A stretch of 64,000 nucleotides of DNA from Clostridium beijerinckii (lineage in GTDB: Bacteria; Bacillota; Clostridia; Clostridiales; Clostridiaceae). The stretch is taken from the NCBI RefSeq assembly GCF_036699995.1, contig NZ_CP144906.1, positions 1,426,001 to 1,490,000 of the forward strand, given 5' to 3'. The notes under the pieces were generated by a model. The model was not told the DNA's origin. It did not search any database and was given only the letters and a program-made list of their open reading frames with translations. This document shows, one piece after another, positions 48,985-58,004 of the stretch. Numbering within the stretch: the first letter of the stretch is position 1; the number at the start of each line of letters is the position of its first letter. Made by a program: the position numbers and the translations under genes.

Positions 48985-50277
48985 GTGAAAGAAATTAATA
49001 TGAAATATGGAAGAGATAAAATGGAGGCTTTTATTGAAGAAAAAAATCTTTTGGAGATAATTGAAAGCAACGATTTTAAGAAGAGTAAGACAGAAGATGA
49101 AATTATAGCTGAGGCATTGTATAATCCTATTGACAGCGAAAGACTTAAAGATATTGTACATGAAGGTGAAAAAGTTTGTATAATAATTTCAGATATTACA
49201 AGAAGTTGGCAAAAGCCATATAAATTTTTATATAAAATCGTAGAGGAACTAAGTGAAGGCGGAGTTAAAGACGAAGATATTATATTTTTATCTGCTCAGG
49301 GTACTCATAGAAAACAGACAAGAGAAGAACATGAAATACTTCTTGGAGAAAAGCTATCAAAAAGATTTGAAGTTTATGATCATGATTGCTTCGATGAAGA
49401 AAATATGACATATCTAGGGGATACAAGCTATGGCACTCCTGTTATGCTAAATAAAAAAGCTGTTGAATGTGATCATATAGTTATTACAGGAGCAATAGTT
49501 TATCATTTTCTTGTAGGATGGTCAGGAGGGAAAAAATCTATACTTCCTGGTATTGCATCATTTAAAACAATATCAGCAAACCATTCACTTTCATTGAATG
49601 ATGGATTTGGAAGCGGGACAAGAGAGAGTGTGTGCTCAGGCAATATTATAGAAAATCCAGTACATGATGATATGATGCAAGCAGCTGCAATGGTAAAACC
49701 AACATTTATGTTTAATGTAGTCATGGGACCTGATGGAAATATAGCAGGTGCGGTTGCTGGAGACTATATAACGGCTCATGAGGCAGGAAGAAAATTGGTG
49801 GATAGTATTGACGGTGTCAATATAAGGAGTAAATCAGATATAGTTATTGCAAGTGCGGGAGGGGCACCAAAAGACATAAATCTTTATCAATCAATAAAAA
49901 CTTTGATAAATGCCAAAGAAGCAGTTGTAGAAGGAGGTACTATTATAGTACTTGCTGAGTGTAGTGAGGGAATTGGAGAAATTAAAGATATTAATGATAT
50001 GATATTAAATTTTGACAATATGCTTGATAGAGAAAGAGATCTTAGGGAGAATTATACTATCTCAAAATATGTGGGATACTTCTTTTGCGAAACAGGAGAA
50101 AAGTATAGGTTAATTTTAGTTTCAGAAATTGATCCTGATTTGCTGAAAAATACAAAAATTATTGTTGTTAGAACGTTGGAGGAGGCACTTAAAATTTCTT
50201 ATGATAATAATCAAAATAAAAATCTTACGATTAACCTTATGCCTCATGGAGCGACTACGCTTCCCAAATTAGTTTAA
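48985..50277 (+). CDS. larA: LarA-family nickel-pincer racemase
   Basis: A 430-residue LarA homologue. Residues aligning with L. plantarum LarA are all present: Asp70 and Arg73 (SDITRSW), His108 (AQGTHR), His174 (IVYHFLVGWSGG), Lys184 (GGKKSILPG, attachment site of the nickel pincer cofactor) and His200 (SANH). The numbering equals the reference from His108 on, which supports the GTG start with GGGGGG upstream. LarA racemises D- and L-lactate, but many homologues act on other 2-hydroxyacids such as malate or sugar acids. The cofactor genes larB, larC and larE are not nearby. Confidence 0.88.
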   Translation: MKEINMKYGRDKMEAFIEEKNLLEIIESNDFKKSKTEDEIIAEALYNPIDSERLKDIVHEGEKVCIIISDITRSWQKPYKFLYKIVEELSEGGVKDEDIIFLSAQGTHRKQTREEHEILLGEKLSKRFEVYDHDCFDEENMTYLGDTSYGTPVMLNKKAVECDHIVITGAIVYHFLVGWSGGKKSILPGIASFKTISANHSLSLNDGFGSGTRESVCSGNIIENPVHDDMMQAAAMVKPTFMFNVVMGPDGNIAGAVAGDYITAHEAGRKLVDSIDGVNIRSKSDIVIASAGGAPKDINLYQSIKTLINAKEAVVEGGTIIVLAECSEGIGEIKDINDMILNFDNMLDRERDLRENYTISKYVGYFFCETGEKYRLILVSEIDPDLLKNTKIIVVRTLEEALKISYDNNQNKNLTINLMPHGATTLPKLV

Positions 50278-50307
50278 AATAGTATTGGTCATAAATTGTG
50301 AAATATT

Positions 50308-50355
50308 TAAAGAAAAGCACAACTATTCATTATATGGAAGTTAGTGCTTTTTTCT
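50308..50355 (+). terminator. Intrinsic terminator after larA
   Basis: Stem AAAGCAC-AACT / AGTT-A-GTGCTTT with one bulge, followed by TTTCTTG. Confidence 0.75.
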
Positions 50356-50592
50356 TGTATAAGGTTAAAATCCAATAAATATAAATACTTTTTTAGCAAG
50401 AAAAACACAAAGGTAATATACCGAAAGAATAAGCATAAGAATTCACATATTTATATAAAATATGCTATAGTTCATAAGAATATTTACAAATATGAGCCTG
50501 CGTAGATGTGAAGATTTTACCAAATTTTTAAGGAGAATAAGAGAATGGGGAAGAAAAACTAATTTAATGTATCATCACAGCATATATGAGGT

Positions 50593-50621
50593 TTGTTGAC
50601 GGTTACTAAAAGTGCTATAAT
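50593..50621 (+). promoter_or_regulatory. Promoter of the NlpC/P60 gene
   Basis: TTGTTG at 50593-50598 and TATAAT at 50616-50621, 17-nt spacer. Transcription would begin near 50628, giving a leader of about 48 nt. The earlier part of the 398-nt gap has no other clear signal besides the larA terminator. Confidence 0.65.
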
Positions 50622-50653
50622 TATGTATAACAGGGGATGACAAAGGGGGAAAG

Positions 50654-50666
50654 GGTTGTAACAACC
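50654..50666 (+). promoter_or_regulatory. Palindrome in the NlpC/P60 leader
   Basis: GGTTGT-A-ACAACC lies between a GGGGGAAAGG purine tract and the start codon at 50676. As RNA it could fold and bring the distant purine tract close to the start; as DNA it could be an operator. Confidence 0.5.
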
Positions 50667-50675
50667 GACGGTATT

Positions 50676-51968
50676 ATGAAAAATAAGGTTTTAGCACTTA
50701 TATTAGCAACAGTAATCACTACAAGTAGTTCAATAGCTGCTTTTGCAGCACCTGATAATGCACAGTTGGATGCTTCAAGACAGAAATATGCTGAAATAGA
50801 AAATAACATAAAAGATATTGAAAATAAAATTTATGATTTAGATACTCAGATGGAGCCATTACAAGCAACTGTGGATAAAAATAAAATAGAGATAGATAAT
50901 ATTAATAAAATTACTGAGAAGACAAAAAAGGATATTGAGCAATACAAAAAAGACATTAATGATTTAGATCTAGCTTTAGGACAAAGAGTTAAAGTTATGT
51001 ATGCATCAGGAGATTTGGAATTTAATTACTTAAATTTTGTTGTTAACTCTGATTCAACAACTGAATTTTTCTCAAGACTACAAGCTGTTAGTAAGATTGT
51101 AGGGAAAGACAAGTCTTACATAGAAGATATCAATAACAAGAAAAATGAATTAAATGCTAAAATAAAGTCATTAGACGATAAAAAAGCAGAAATTAGCAAG
51201 CTTAACAAAGAGACACAAGATAATTTAAATCAGCTATCGCAAAAAAAGAAAGAAGAAGAACAATTAGCTAATCAGGCTAAGGCAGAAAAAAGTAAATTTG
51301 ATGAACAGTATTTATCACAACTTGAAAGAGAAGCTGTAAAGTATCAATTTGATGTAATTGATAGTTCAAATAGTTCATCAACAGAGATTCAAGGAGCAGT
51401 GAACCAGTTAATTAGTATTAGGGATAGTCAAATTAAGAGCCCAATTGTTACTAAGGAAATTAATGATAAAATAGAAAAAGGAAAGGCAGCCGCGGCTAAA
51501 AAGAAGCAAGAGGAAGATAGGATTGCTGCAGAAAGTGTAAAGCAATCAGTAGTAGCTTCAAATGTACAATCAAGCGTCAAATCAAAGAGTAGTCAGAAAT
51601 CAAGTTCATCTGTAGCTGCGCCATCTGGAGGTAGTGCACAAGCAGTTCTTAATGAGGCATATAAGCATTTAGGAGCATCTTATGTATGGGGAGCAACAGG
51701 ACCAAGTACATTTGATTGTTCAGGATTTACAGAATATGTTTATGAGCATGCTACAGGGATAGATATTTCAAGAACAACTTATACACAGATTGATGTTGGA
51801 CGACCTGTTAGTGAGGATCAACTTCAACCTGGAGACTTAGTGTTCCCTCATGCTGGACATGTTGGAATATATGTTGGAAATGGACAAATGATTCATGCGC
51901 CACAAACAGGTGATGTTGTTAAGGTTGGTCCAGTATATAACTTTTACGCAGCAAGAAGAATACTTTAA
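50676..51968 (+). CDS. Secreted NlpC/P60 peptidoglycan endopeptidase with coiled coil
   Basis: A 430-residue cell-wall hydrolase. A signal peptide (MKNKVLALILATVITTSSSIAAFA) ends at AFA-AP. A long coiled coil (about 30-235), a Ser/Lys/Gln-rich linker (about 260-310), and a C-terminal NlpC/P60 domain follow, with Cys348 in STFDCSGFTEYVY and the histidine in HAGHVGIYVG. It resembles PcsB/CwlO-type enzymes that are usually controlled by FtsEX. I use the ATG at 50676 because it starts the signal peptide directly; an ATG at 50637 in the same frame would add 13 residues. The binding-site spacing is unusual for either. Confidence 0.9.
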   Translation: MKNKVLALILATVITTSSSIAAFAAPDNAQLDASRQKYAEIENNIKDIENKIYDLDTQMEPLQATVDKNKIEIDNINKITEKTKKDIEQYKKDINDLDLALGQRVKVMYASGDLEFNYLNFVVNSDSTTEFFSRLQAVSKIVGKDKSYIEDINNKKNELNAKIKSLDDKKAEISKLNKETQDNLNQLSQKKKEEEQLANQAKAEKSKFDEQYLSQLEREAVKYQFDVIDSSNSSSTEIQGAVNQLISIRDSQIKSPIVTKEINDKIEKGKAAAAKKKQEEDRIAAESVKQSVVASNVQSSVKSKSSQKSSSSVAAPSGGSAQAVLNEAYKHLGASYVWGATGPSTFDCSGFTEYVYEHATGIDISRTTYTQIDVGRPVSEDQLQPGDLVFPHAGHVGIYVGNGQMIHAPQTGDVVKVGPVYNFYAARRIL

Positions 51969-52026
51969 AAAAGCTTTTATATTGGATTAGAGTATAATAT
52001 AAAACATAAATCAATTTAGAATATAT

Positions 52027-52066
52027 GATAAGGATAGAAACTTGGTGATTCTATCCTTATTGTTTT
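52027..52066 (+). terminator. Intrinsic terminator after the NlpC/P60 gene
   Basis: Stem AAGGATAGAA / TTCTATCCTT-like pairing (AAGGATAG with CTATCCTT), followed by ATTGTTTTTTATT. Confidence 0.85.
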
Positions 52067-52079
52067 TTATTCTATAGGA

Positions 52080-52260
52080 ACTGCTCATGACGGCAAAGCC
52101 TTAACAAAGTATACTGAGAATATTGGAAAGCACAATACGTAACATAACCACAGTTGCCTGCCAAGTTTTTCTCACATGAGTTCGAAAAGGCAGATGCGTG
52201 AAAAAAATCTTCGGCTTCACAGTCGCCTGTGATTTTTTATGCTAATATGCATTATTGAAA
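52080..52260. other. Locally GC-richer intergenic segment with hairpins
   Basis: Part of a 339-nt gap. It contains CTGCC...GGCAG pairing around 52169-52194 and a TCACAG-TCGC-CTGTGA hairpin (52217-52232) followed by six T residues, which looks like a terminator. Base composition is less AT-rich than the surrounding gaps. No coding frame or recognised RNA family; it could hold a small RNA ending at 52238 or a decayed element. Confidence 0.4.
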
Positions 52261-52307
52261 TAATTGCATAAAAATTATATATTTAAGTCAGAACGGGAGG
52301 GATTTAT

Positions 52308-52676
52308 ATGAGAATAGACTACAAATATTTATATATTTTCATAGCTTTATTTTTAACTGAAGTATATATTGGAGTTTTCATACATGATAATATAATTAGA
52401 CCTTTTATTGGAGATGTATTAGTTGTATGTTTAATTTATTTTTTTATTGGAGTGTTTACTAAGAAGGTTTCACCAATACAGGTTTTCATATTTGCTTGCT
52501 TAATTGAGATTGGCCAGTATTTTAATTTGGCTTCTCTTTTGCACATGGAAGATTTTAAAATAGCTAAGATAATTATTGGATCAACTTTTGATTTTTATGA
52601 TATAATTTCGTATTTTATAGGAGCAATTCTTATATTTATATATAAAGCCATAGAAAAAATAAACTGTAAAAATTAA
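52308..52676 (+). CDS. DUF2809-family membrane protein
   Basis: A 122-residue protein with four hydrophobic spans. The pattern FIHDNIIRPFIGDVLVVCLIYFFIGVF and IFACLIEIGQYF fits DUF2809 (YjgA-like, VanZ-related topology). Function unknown. A CGGGAGGG site precedes the ATG. It converges on kup, sharing a short gap with kup's terminator. Confidence 0.8.
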   Translation: MRIDYKYLYIFIALFLTEVYIGVFIHDNIIRPFIGDVLVVCLIYFFIGVFTKKVSPIQVFIFACLIEIGQYFNLASLLHMEDFKIAKIIIGSTFDFYDIISYFIGAILIFIYKAIEKINCKN

Positions 52677-52690
52677 ATAAATATTTTAGA

Positions 52691-52726
52691 GAAAAAATAT
52701 AACTGCCCACTAAATTGTGGACAGTT
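52691..52726 (-). terminator. Intrinsic terminator of kup
   Basis: On the minus strand the stem AACTGTCCAC / GTGGGCAGTT (one G-T pair) is followed by ATATTTTTTC. It lies 31 nt after the kup stop. Confidence 0.8.
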
Positions 52727-52756
52727 ACATTTAAACATTTAGTTAATTTAATAGTG

Positions 52757-54766
52757 TTATTTTGGAGTTCTTTTTAAAGTTGTATGGTCATATTTCCCTA
52801 TGAATAGAGGGACTTTTTCAACATCAACATCACTATTCTCAAGACCAAACCATTTGGTTGGAGAAACTGTATATCTTTTTATGAATAATTTTGCTTTAAG
52901 TATGAATTCTTCCCAGAAATTTAAATCTGTTTCATACGAAAGCTGCTCTTGAATTAAAAGAAAACGGAAATCACCGACTTTTCTATCTGGCATAGTTGTA
53001 TAGTTTCTAGATTGAATCTTTATTTCACCATTTTCAACTAACTCAGTTGAAATTTGTCGTAGAAAGACATTCAATTTTTGTTCTACTCTGAATCCAAGTC
53101 TTATTTGAACCCTTACAATATATAATGTTCCCAGAGTATCTACTGAATATTCTGCTACATAAGGCTCATCAGTAACAGCGATATTAACAAACCAATAAAC
53201 ATCTGCTTTTTTAGGTCTTTTGTCTAAAATAGAATACATTATTTTTCTTTCGATTTGTTCAGGATCATGGCTGCTGGTTAAACATACAAGATTTGTTGTA
53301 TACTTAGGACGATCACTATCTTGGCGCAATTGATTAAGTTGGGTCTTATAATTTTCAATTGGCACATGTTCTAATAAACGCATCTTAATATAATAACCTT
53401 TGATCCAAATGTACATAATGCTTAAGATTGCAAAAGCAATTAAAGCAGCAATAAATCCTCCGTGAGTGAATTTGATAATATTTGCAATGAAGAAAGAAAA
53501 TTCAAATGCACTAAAGAAAACAAGAATCAATACGGCAACAATGAGTGGTGTTTTTTTCTTCAGTAAATAGTTAAATAAAAGAATAGTAGTCATTAACATA
53601 GTAACCGTAATTGATAATCCGTAAGCTGCTTCCATCCTTGCAGAATTTCCAAAGTAGAGAACAATTCCGATACAGACAATCCATAAAAATCTATTAATCG
53701 AAGGTATGTAAAGTTGTCCCTTAGTACTGGATGGATACATAATATGTAATCTTGGAAATAAATTTAGTTTGATTGCTTCAGAAACAAGAGTAAAAGAGCC
53801 CGAAATTAGAGCCTGTGAAGCAATAATTGCAGCTAAAGTTGAAAGTATTATACCAAAAATTAAAAAGGAAGACGGAATCACTTGAAAAAATGGGTTTAAG
53901 CCTTCCATATTAGTAAAAGTTGGATTATTCCTAGCTGATAGTAACCAGGCTCCTTGGCCAAAATAATTCAATAGCAAACATATTTTAACAAATGGCCAAG
54001 AGCCATAGATGTTATATTTACCAACATGCCCGAGATCTGAGTAAAGAGCTTCTGCACCTGTTGTTGCTAAAAATATGCTGCCAAGTATGAAAAAACCTGC
54101 TTTGTTTTCGCTGCTAAAAAGAGTGTTAATTGCATAATATGGAGATAGGGCACGCAATAATGTCCAATTGTGCGAAATACCAATAATTCCCCATATGGCT
54201 AGCGCAGAAAACCAGACAAACATTATTGGACCAAACATTTTTCCAATTAAATCAGTCCCAAAGTGCTGAATGAAAAATAGAGCACTTAATATGATTATTA
54301 CAATTGTAACAATATCAAGCTGACTACCAAAGAGAGCGCTAAAACTTGGAATTAAATCCAATCCTTCCACTGCTGAAGTTACAGTTACGGCAGGAGTTAG
54401 CATCCCATCAGCTAACAAGGCCGATCCACCAATCATTGCTGGAATTATAAGCCATTTTGCGCGATTTCGGACTAAGGTAAAGAGCGAAAAGATTCCACCT
54501 TCGCCATTATTATCCGCATTTAAAGTTATAAGGACATATTTTATTGTTGTTAAAATTGTAATTGTCCAAAAAATTAGAGATAATGATCCAAGAATAAAGT
54601 TTTCAGATATATTATTCAAGCCCCCATTACCTTCAATAATTGATTTCATTACATAAAGTGGTGAAGTTCCAATATCTCCGTAAACTACACCTAGTGCTAT
54701 AAGTATTCCTCCAGCACTCAGTTTTGCAACATCTCCATGTTTTGTAGTTGATTTCACATTAATCAT
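52757..54766 (-). CDS. kup: KUP-family potassium uptake protein
   Basis: A 669-residue K+/H+ symporter. Twelve hydrophobic spans fill about residues 15-450, starting with the signature ALGVVYGDIGTSPLYVMKSI. A cytoplasmic C-terminal domain of about 200 residues follows. GGIFSLFTLVRNRAK and GSALLADGMLTPAVTV are typical of the family. Many Firmicute potassium importers are c-di-AMP controlled, but no ydaO-type riboswitch is visible upstream. AAAGGATG precedes the ATG. Single gene. Confidence 0.95.
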   Translation of the reverse strand: MINVKSTTKHGDVAKLSAGGILIALGVVYGDIGTSPLYVMKSIIEGNGGLNNISENFILGSLSLIFWTITILTTIKYVLITLNADNNGEGGIFSLFTLVRNRAKWLIIPAMIGGSALLADGMLTPAVTVTSAVEGLDLIPSFSALFGSQLDIVTIVIIILSALFFIQHFGTDLIGKMFGPIMFVWFSALAIWGIIGISHNWTLLRALSPYYAINTLFSSENKAGFFILGSIFLATTGAEALYSDLGHVGKYNIYGSWPFVKICLLLNYFGQGAWLLSARNNPTFTNMEGLNPFFQVIPSSFLIFGIILSTLAAIIASQALISGSFTLVSEAIKLNLFPRLHIMYPSSTKGQLYIPSINRFLWIVCIGIVLYFGNSARMEAAYGLSITVTMLMTTILLFNYLLKKKTPLIVAVLILVFFSAFEFSFFIANIIKFTHGGFIAALIAFAILSIMYIWIKGYYIKMRLLEHVPIENYKTQLNQLRQDSDRPKYTTNLVCLTSSHDPEQIERKIMYSILDKRPKKADVYWFVNIAVTDEPYVAEYSVDTLGTLYIVRVQIRLGFRVEQKLNVFLRQISTELVENGEIKIQSRNYTTMPDRKVGDFRFLLIQEQLSYETDLNFWEEFILKAKLFIKRYTVSPTKWFGLENSDVDVEKVPLFIGKYDHTTLKRTPK

Positions 54767-55166
54767 CCTTTACATCAAAAATAGTTATACATAATTCCTA
54801 AAATTAAATAAACGAAATTTAAATACTTTTAATTTACTTTTAGTATGTAAAGTAGGTAAATTAATAATTATTTTAAGAATAATTATTATAATAACATTGT
54901 TAAAAAATATTAGTCAAACTATTAAAAATAAGATAATATAACAAATAACGCTAAATATATAGGATTTTAGCCCTTATATGAGGATTTGGACTAATATTGA
55001 TAAGAAGTAAACAATAGTCTATCAGCTTATGAGTTTATTATGCTGCAAGCATAATAAATATATTTATAGAAATAATAAAAACGAAATGATTTGTTACAGA
55101 AATTTATCTCTATAAAAATAATTTACCCAATTTTTAAAAATAAATCAGAGCTCGGGAGATAAATTT
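54767..55166. other. AT-rich region upstream of kup with two inverted repeats
   Basis: A 400-nt gap. TAATAATTATT / AATAATTATTA with a 5-nt loop lies at 54862-54888. TTTATTATGCT / AGCATAATAAA with a GCA loop lies at 55034-55058. Neither has a T run. The first could be an operator near the kup promoter. No riboswitch core or small gene is supported. Confidence 0.5.
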
Positions 55167-55307
55167 ATGAAGAATAAGCCTTATGATAAAAGAAACAGTA
55201 TTAGTAGTTTAGGAAGTGATTTGACTACAGCAATTCAGAACTTCCATTATTCTGGAGAAGAGATTAAAAAAATCAGTAATAAAAAGAATAATAAAATTGA
55301 GAGATAA
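55167..55307 (+). CDS. Small hypothetical protein, 46 residues
   Basis: ATG at 55167, stop at 55305-55307, product MKNKPYDKRNSISSLGSDLT and on to KKISNKKNNKIER. It is basic, hydrophilic, with no membrane segment. A CGGGAG tract lies 11 nt upstream. It precedes another tiny gene at 55496 with the D2 repeat between them. I do not recognise it; size and charge recall small spore or regulatory proteins. Confidence 0.5.
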   Translation: MKNKPYDKRNSISSLGSDLTTAIQNFHYSGEEIKKISNKKNNKIER

Positions 55308-55360
55308 GTGGTTTTCTTTGAAAATGTTTTGGTTGAAAACGTATATATCTAGAAAAATAA

Positions 55361-55451
55361 TCATTCATCATAATTCTAAAAATATTGCAAGAATTTTAGG
55401 CGCAATTGTGAATTATGAAATGTGCATTGTGAATTGCAGCATATTATTTAA
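55361..55451 (+). repeat. Dispersed repeat copy D2 with heptamer tandem
   Basis: About 91 nt matching 29351-29436. It has four tandem 7-nt units (GTGAATT, ATGAAAT, GTGCATT, GTGAATT) at 55408-55435, one more than D1. It lies between two small ORFs, 45 nt before the second. Confidence 0.7.
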
Positions 55452-55495
55452 AGAAAATTATCTTAAATAATTCTTTAGAAAGGAGAGTTTGACTA

Positions 55496-55651
55496 ATGAG
55501 TAGAAATCGTGAAGGTAATAAGTTTAAGAATATTATGAGTGTTGGAAATTTCACTAAACATGCAGTAGAAAATTTCGAAGAAAATATAGTAAATCAAAGA
55601 AATTATTTAGAGAAAGTTAAGGAAAATGAAAAATCTAGAGAAAATGAATAG
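55496..55651 (+). CDS. Small hypothetical protein, 51 residues
   Basis: ATG at 55496 with a strong AAAGGAGAG site, stop at 55649-55651. The product (MSRNREGNKFKNIMSVGNF at the start, a charged Glu/Lys/Asn-rich helix at the end) is soluble. It ends 21 nt before the MEMO-AMMECR1 gene in the same direction, so co-transcription is likely. Not recognised. The good binding site makes it a credible gene. Confidence 0.6.
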   Translation: MSRNREGNKFKNIMSVGNFTKHAVENFEENIVNQRNYLEKVKENEKSRENE

Positions 55652-55672
55652 TTCCAATTAGGAGGTGAGAAC

Positions 55673-57079
55673 ATGGAAAGTATACTAGGTTATTATTTAA
55701 TGCCACATCCGCCAATAATTATACCAGACATAGGTAAAGGTGAAGAAAAGAAAATAGAGGAAACAAGTTTAGCATGCAATAAAATAGGAAGAGAAGTAGC
55801 AGATATTAAACCAGATACAATAATAATTATAACACCTCATGCTACAATGTTTTCTGATGCAATATCTATATCAGACGAGGAAAGAATTTCAGGAGATTTA
55901 AGCCAATTTAGATGTACAAACATAAAAATGGATATTCCCATAGATAAGGAGTTTAATGTCAAGCTTGGAACAGCATGTCATGTAGAAGGAATTCCGTCAG
56001 TTCTTGCAGATTCGGAATTATTACGTAGATATAATGTTAATTATGAATTAGACCATGGAAGTATAGTACCACTATATTTCATTAATAAATATTATAACGA
56101 TTATAAATTGGTTCATATTACTTACTCAATGATAGGAGATATTAATTTATATAAATTTGGTATGGAGATAAAAAATGTAGCAGAAAAATTAAATAGAAAA
56201 GCTGTTATTATAGCAAGTGGAGATCTTTCGCATAAACTTAAAGATGAAGGTCCATATTCGTATTCGCCATATGGAGAATTATTTGATAAAGCTCTTTTGG
56301 GTAACCTTGAAAAAGGAGATGTTTTAGGCGCTTTTAATATGAATAAAACTATGATTAGTGAGGCTGGACAATGTGGGCTAAATTCAGTTTATATACTTCT
56401 TGGAGCAATGGAAGGTAAAGAAATAAAAGGACAGCTTTTATCGTATCAGGGAACTTTTGGAGTGGGATATGGAGTAATGAAACTTAGTAGACAGCAGCAA
56501 GATAGAGACTATTTAGACGAGCTAACAAAATATAAAGAAGAACAATTGAAGACAAAGCTAAATGAGAGCAATGCCTATGTAAAACTTGCAAGAGAAAACC
56601 TAAATCATTATTTTTCTCACGGAAAAAGTATAGAAGACATTTCCAATTTGCCAAAAGAACTATTAAACGAAAGACATGGAGTTTTTGTATCTTTAAAAAA
56701 GTTTGGTAACCTTAGGGGATGTATAGGAACAATTGCACCAACAACAGGTTCTGTGGGTGAGGAAATAATAAGAAATTCTATAGAAGCAGCTATGAGTGAT
56801 CCAAGATTTTCAGAAGTTTCAGAAGATGAAATGGATGACATTGATATATCTGTAGATGTTCTTATGGATTCGGAACCATGTAATAAGGAAGATTTAGATC
56901 CTAAAAAATATGGAGTCATTGTTTCTTTAGGAATGAGACGAGGGTTATTGCTTCCGGATCTTGAAGGTGTGAATACTGTAGATGAACAATTGCAAATTGC
57001 ATGTGATAAGGCAGATATAGATTTTGACGAGGATTATAAGATAGAAAGATTTGAAGTTGTAAGATATAAGGAAGGATAG
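55673..57079 (+). CDS. Fused MEMO1 and AMMECR1 protein (AmmeMemoRadiSam A and B)
   Basis: A 468-residue two-domain protein. Residues 1-about 265 are a MEMO-like, dioxygenase-class-III fold (GYYLMPHPPIIIPDIGKGE; TIIIITPHATMF; ELDHGSIVPLYF; VIIASGDLSHKL), with metal-type histidines. Residues about 290-468 are AMMECR1 (GVFVSLKKFGNLRGCIGTIAPTTGSV; MSDPRFSEVSEDEMDDIDISVDVL). The two are often separate genes with a radical SAM partner, which is found here at 58005. The biochemical role in bacteria is not established to my knowledge; eukaryotic MEMO1 has been linked to iron and copper redox. A TAGGAGGTG site precedes the ATG. Confidence 0.9.
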   Translation: MESILGYYLMPHPPIIIPDIGKGEEKKIEETSLACNKIGREVADIKPDTIIIITPHATMFSDAISISDEERISGDLSQFRCTNIKMDIPIDKEFNVKLGTACHVEGIPSVLADSELLRRYNVNYELDHGSIVPLYFINKYYNDYKLVHITYSMIGDINLYKFGMEIKNVAEKLNRKAVIIASGDLSHKLKDEGPYSYSPYGELFDKALLGNLEKGDVLGAFNMNKTMISEAGQCGLNSVYILLGAMEGKEIKGQLLSYQGTFGVGYGVMKLSRQQQDRDYLDELTKYKEEQLKTKLNESNAYVKLARENLNHYFSHGKSIEDISNLPKELLNERHGVFVSLKKFGNLRGCIGTIAPTTGSVGEEIIRNSIEAAMSDPRFSEVSEDEMDDIDISVDVLMDSEPCNKEDLDPKKYGVIVSLGMRRGLLLPDLEGVNTVDEQLQIACDKADIDFDEDYKIERFEVVRYKEG

Positions 57080-57099
57080 ATAATAAATTTATTTAAAGT

Positions 57100-57153
57100 T
57101 AAAGAGGAGGTAACTAAAAATTTATTTTTAGAATTAGAAAACCGCCTCTTTTA
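57100..57153. terminator. Terminator between convergent MEMO-AMMECR1 and ytaF genes
   Basis: TAAAGAGG (from 57099) pairs with CCTCTTTTA around a long AT-rich loop with some inner pairing; T-rich on the + side (CTCTTTTAG). Shared by the two convergent genes. Confidence 0.6.
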
Positions 57154-57207
57154 GTATAATAAAAGAATATAAAATTTAGTAATTAATATTTATAAGGTAA
57201 AACAAAT

Positions 57208-57765
57208 TTATTCAAAAAATTGCGATATTCCTATTATTATCATTAATATACCGGCTAAAATAGTTGGTTTATTTCCGATATTTAGCTTTGTGATAAATTT
57301 CAATGCAAAGTTACCAGAAAAAAATATAGCTAAACTAATTATGAAATATGGCAAGGATACCATAAAGGCACTATATCCTATTAATGCAGAGCTAACTGAG
57401 CTGCTTACATCATCAAGTGCTAGAGCAATACCTATGGAAAAAGCGTCTTTATAGCCCAACTCCTTTACTTTGCCAAAGTTATCATTTTGCTTTTTAGAAA
57501 GTGATGTGTATATCATCTTTATGCCCATTAATACTAAAAGAAGCATACTTATGATAGAGCACTCTTCATCATTAAGGAAGGTTGATATAAATTGTCCAGA
57601 TAAAGAGGCTGCAAAAGATACTGCAAAAGCAAGAAAGGCTATTAATAGGTTTTTAGAAAATTTTACTTTGATTCCAGCTATTCCGTATGCTATTCCTACT
57701 CCCAAATTATCGATGCTATTAAGAATTGCTATTAAAAATAAATATAGTAATTGCATAGTTTTCAC
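57208..57765 (-). CDS. ytaF: Sporulation membrane protein YtaF (MntP-like)
   Basis: A 185-residue protein with about six hydrophobic spans. NSIDNLGVGIAYGIAGIKV near the N-terminus and ALALDDVSSSVSSALIGYS in the second half are the duplicated MntP/DUF204 signatures with an acidic residue in each. YtaF is found in spore formers; by relation to MntP it may export a divalent cation, but this is untested. A GGGAG site precedes the ATG. It sits between the two AmmeMemoRadiSam genes on the opposite strand. Confidence 0.85.
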   Translation of the reverse strand: MKTMQLLYLFLIAILNSIDNLGVGIAYGIAGIKVKFSKNLLIAFLAFAVSFAASLSGQFISTFLNDEECSIISMLLLVLMGIKMIYTSLSKKQNDNFGKVKELGYKDAFSIGIALALDDVSSSVSSALIGYSAFMVSLPYFIISLAIFFSGNFALKFITKLNIGNKPTILAGILMIIIGISQFFE

Positions 57766-58004
57766 TCCCTTAAATAAGTTAAGTAAAATGAAATTTTATA
57801 TAAAGAAAGTTGCGTAAAATTAGTTTTGTTATTTACGATGAGGATGTTATTCTATGCTTTTTGTATATTATATGATGGATAGCATATTATGTTATACATT
57901 TTTGCCTGCAAAGAAAAATCATTTAAGCAGTTTAGATAGTATAGTTTTAAAAATCAAAGATATTTATGAATATCTTATACTTTATTTAAAGAAGGTGATA
58001 AATA

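Noticed and set aside
50460..50676. c-di-AMP or c-di-GMP riboswitch before the NlpC/P60 gene
   Set aside because: The promoter lies only about 50 nt before the start, leaving no room for an aptamer, and conserved cores are absent.
54767..55166. c-di-AMP (ydaO) riboswitch before kup
   Set aside because: Common upstream of potassium transporters, but none of the GC-rich conserved core is present on either strand.
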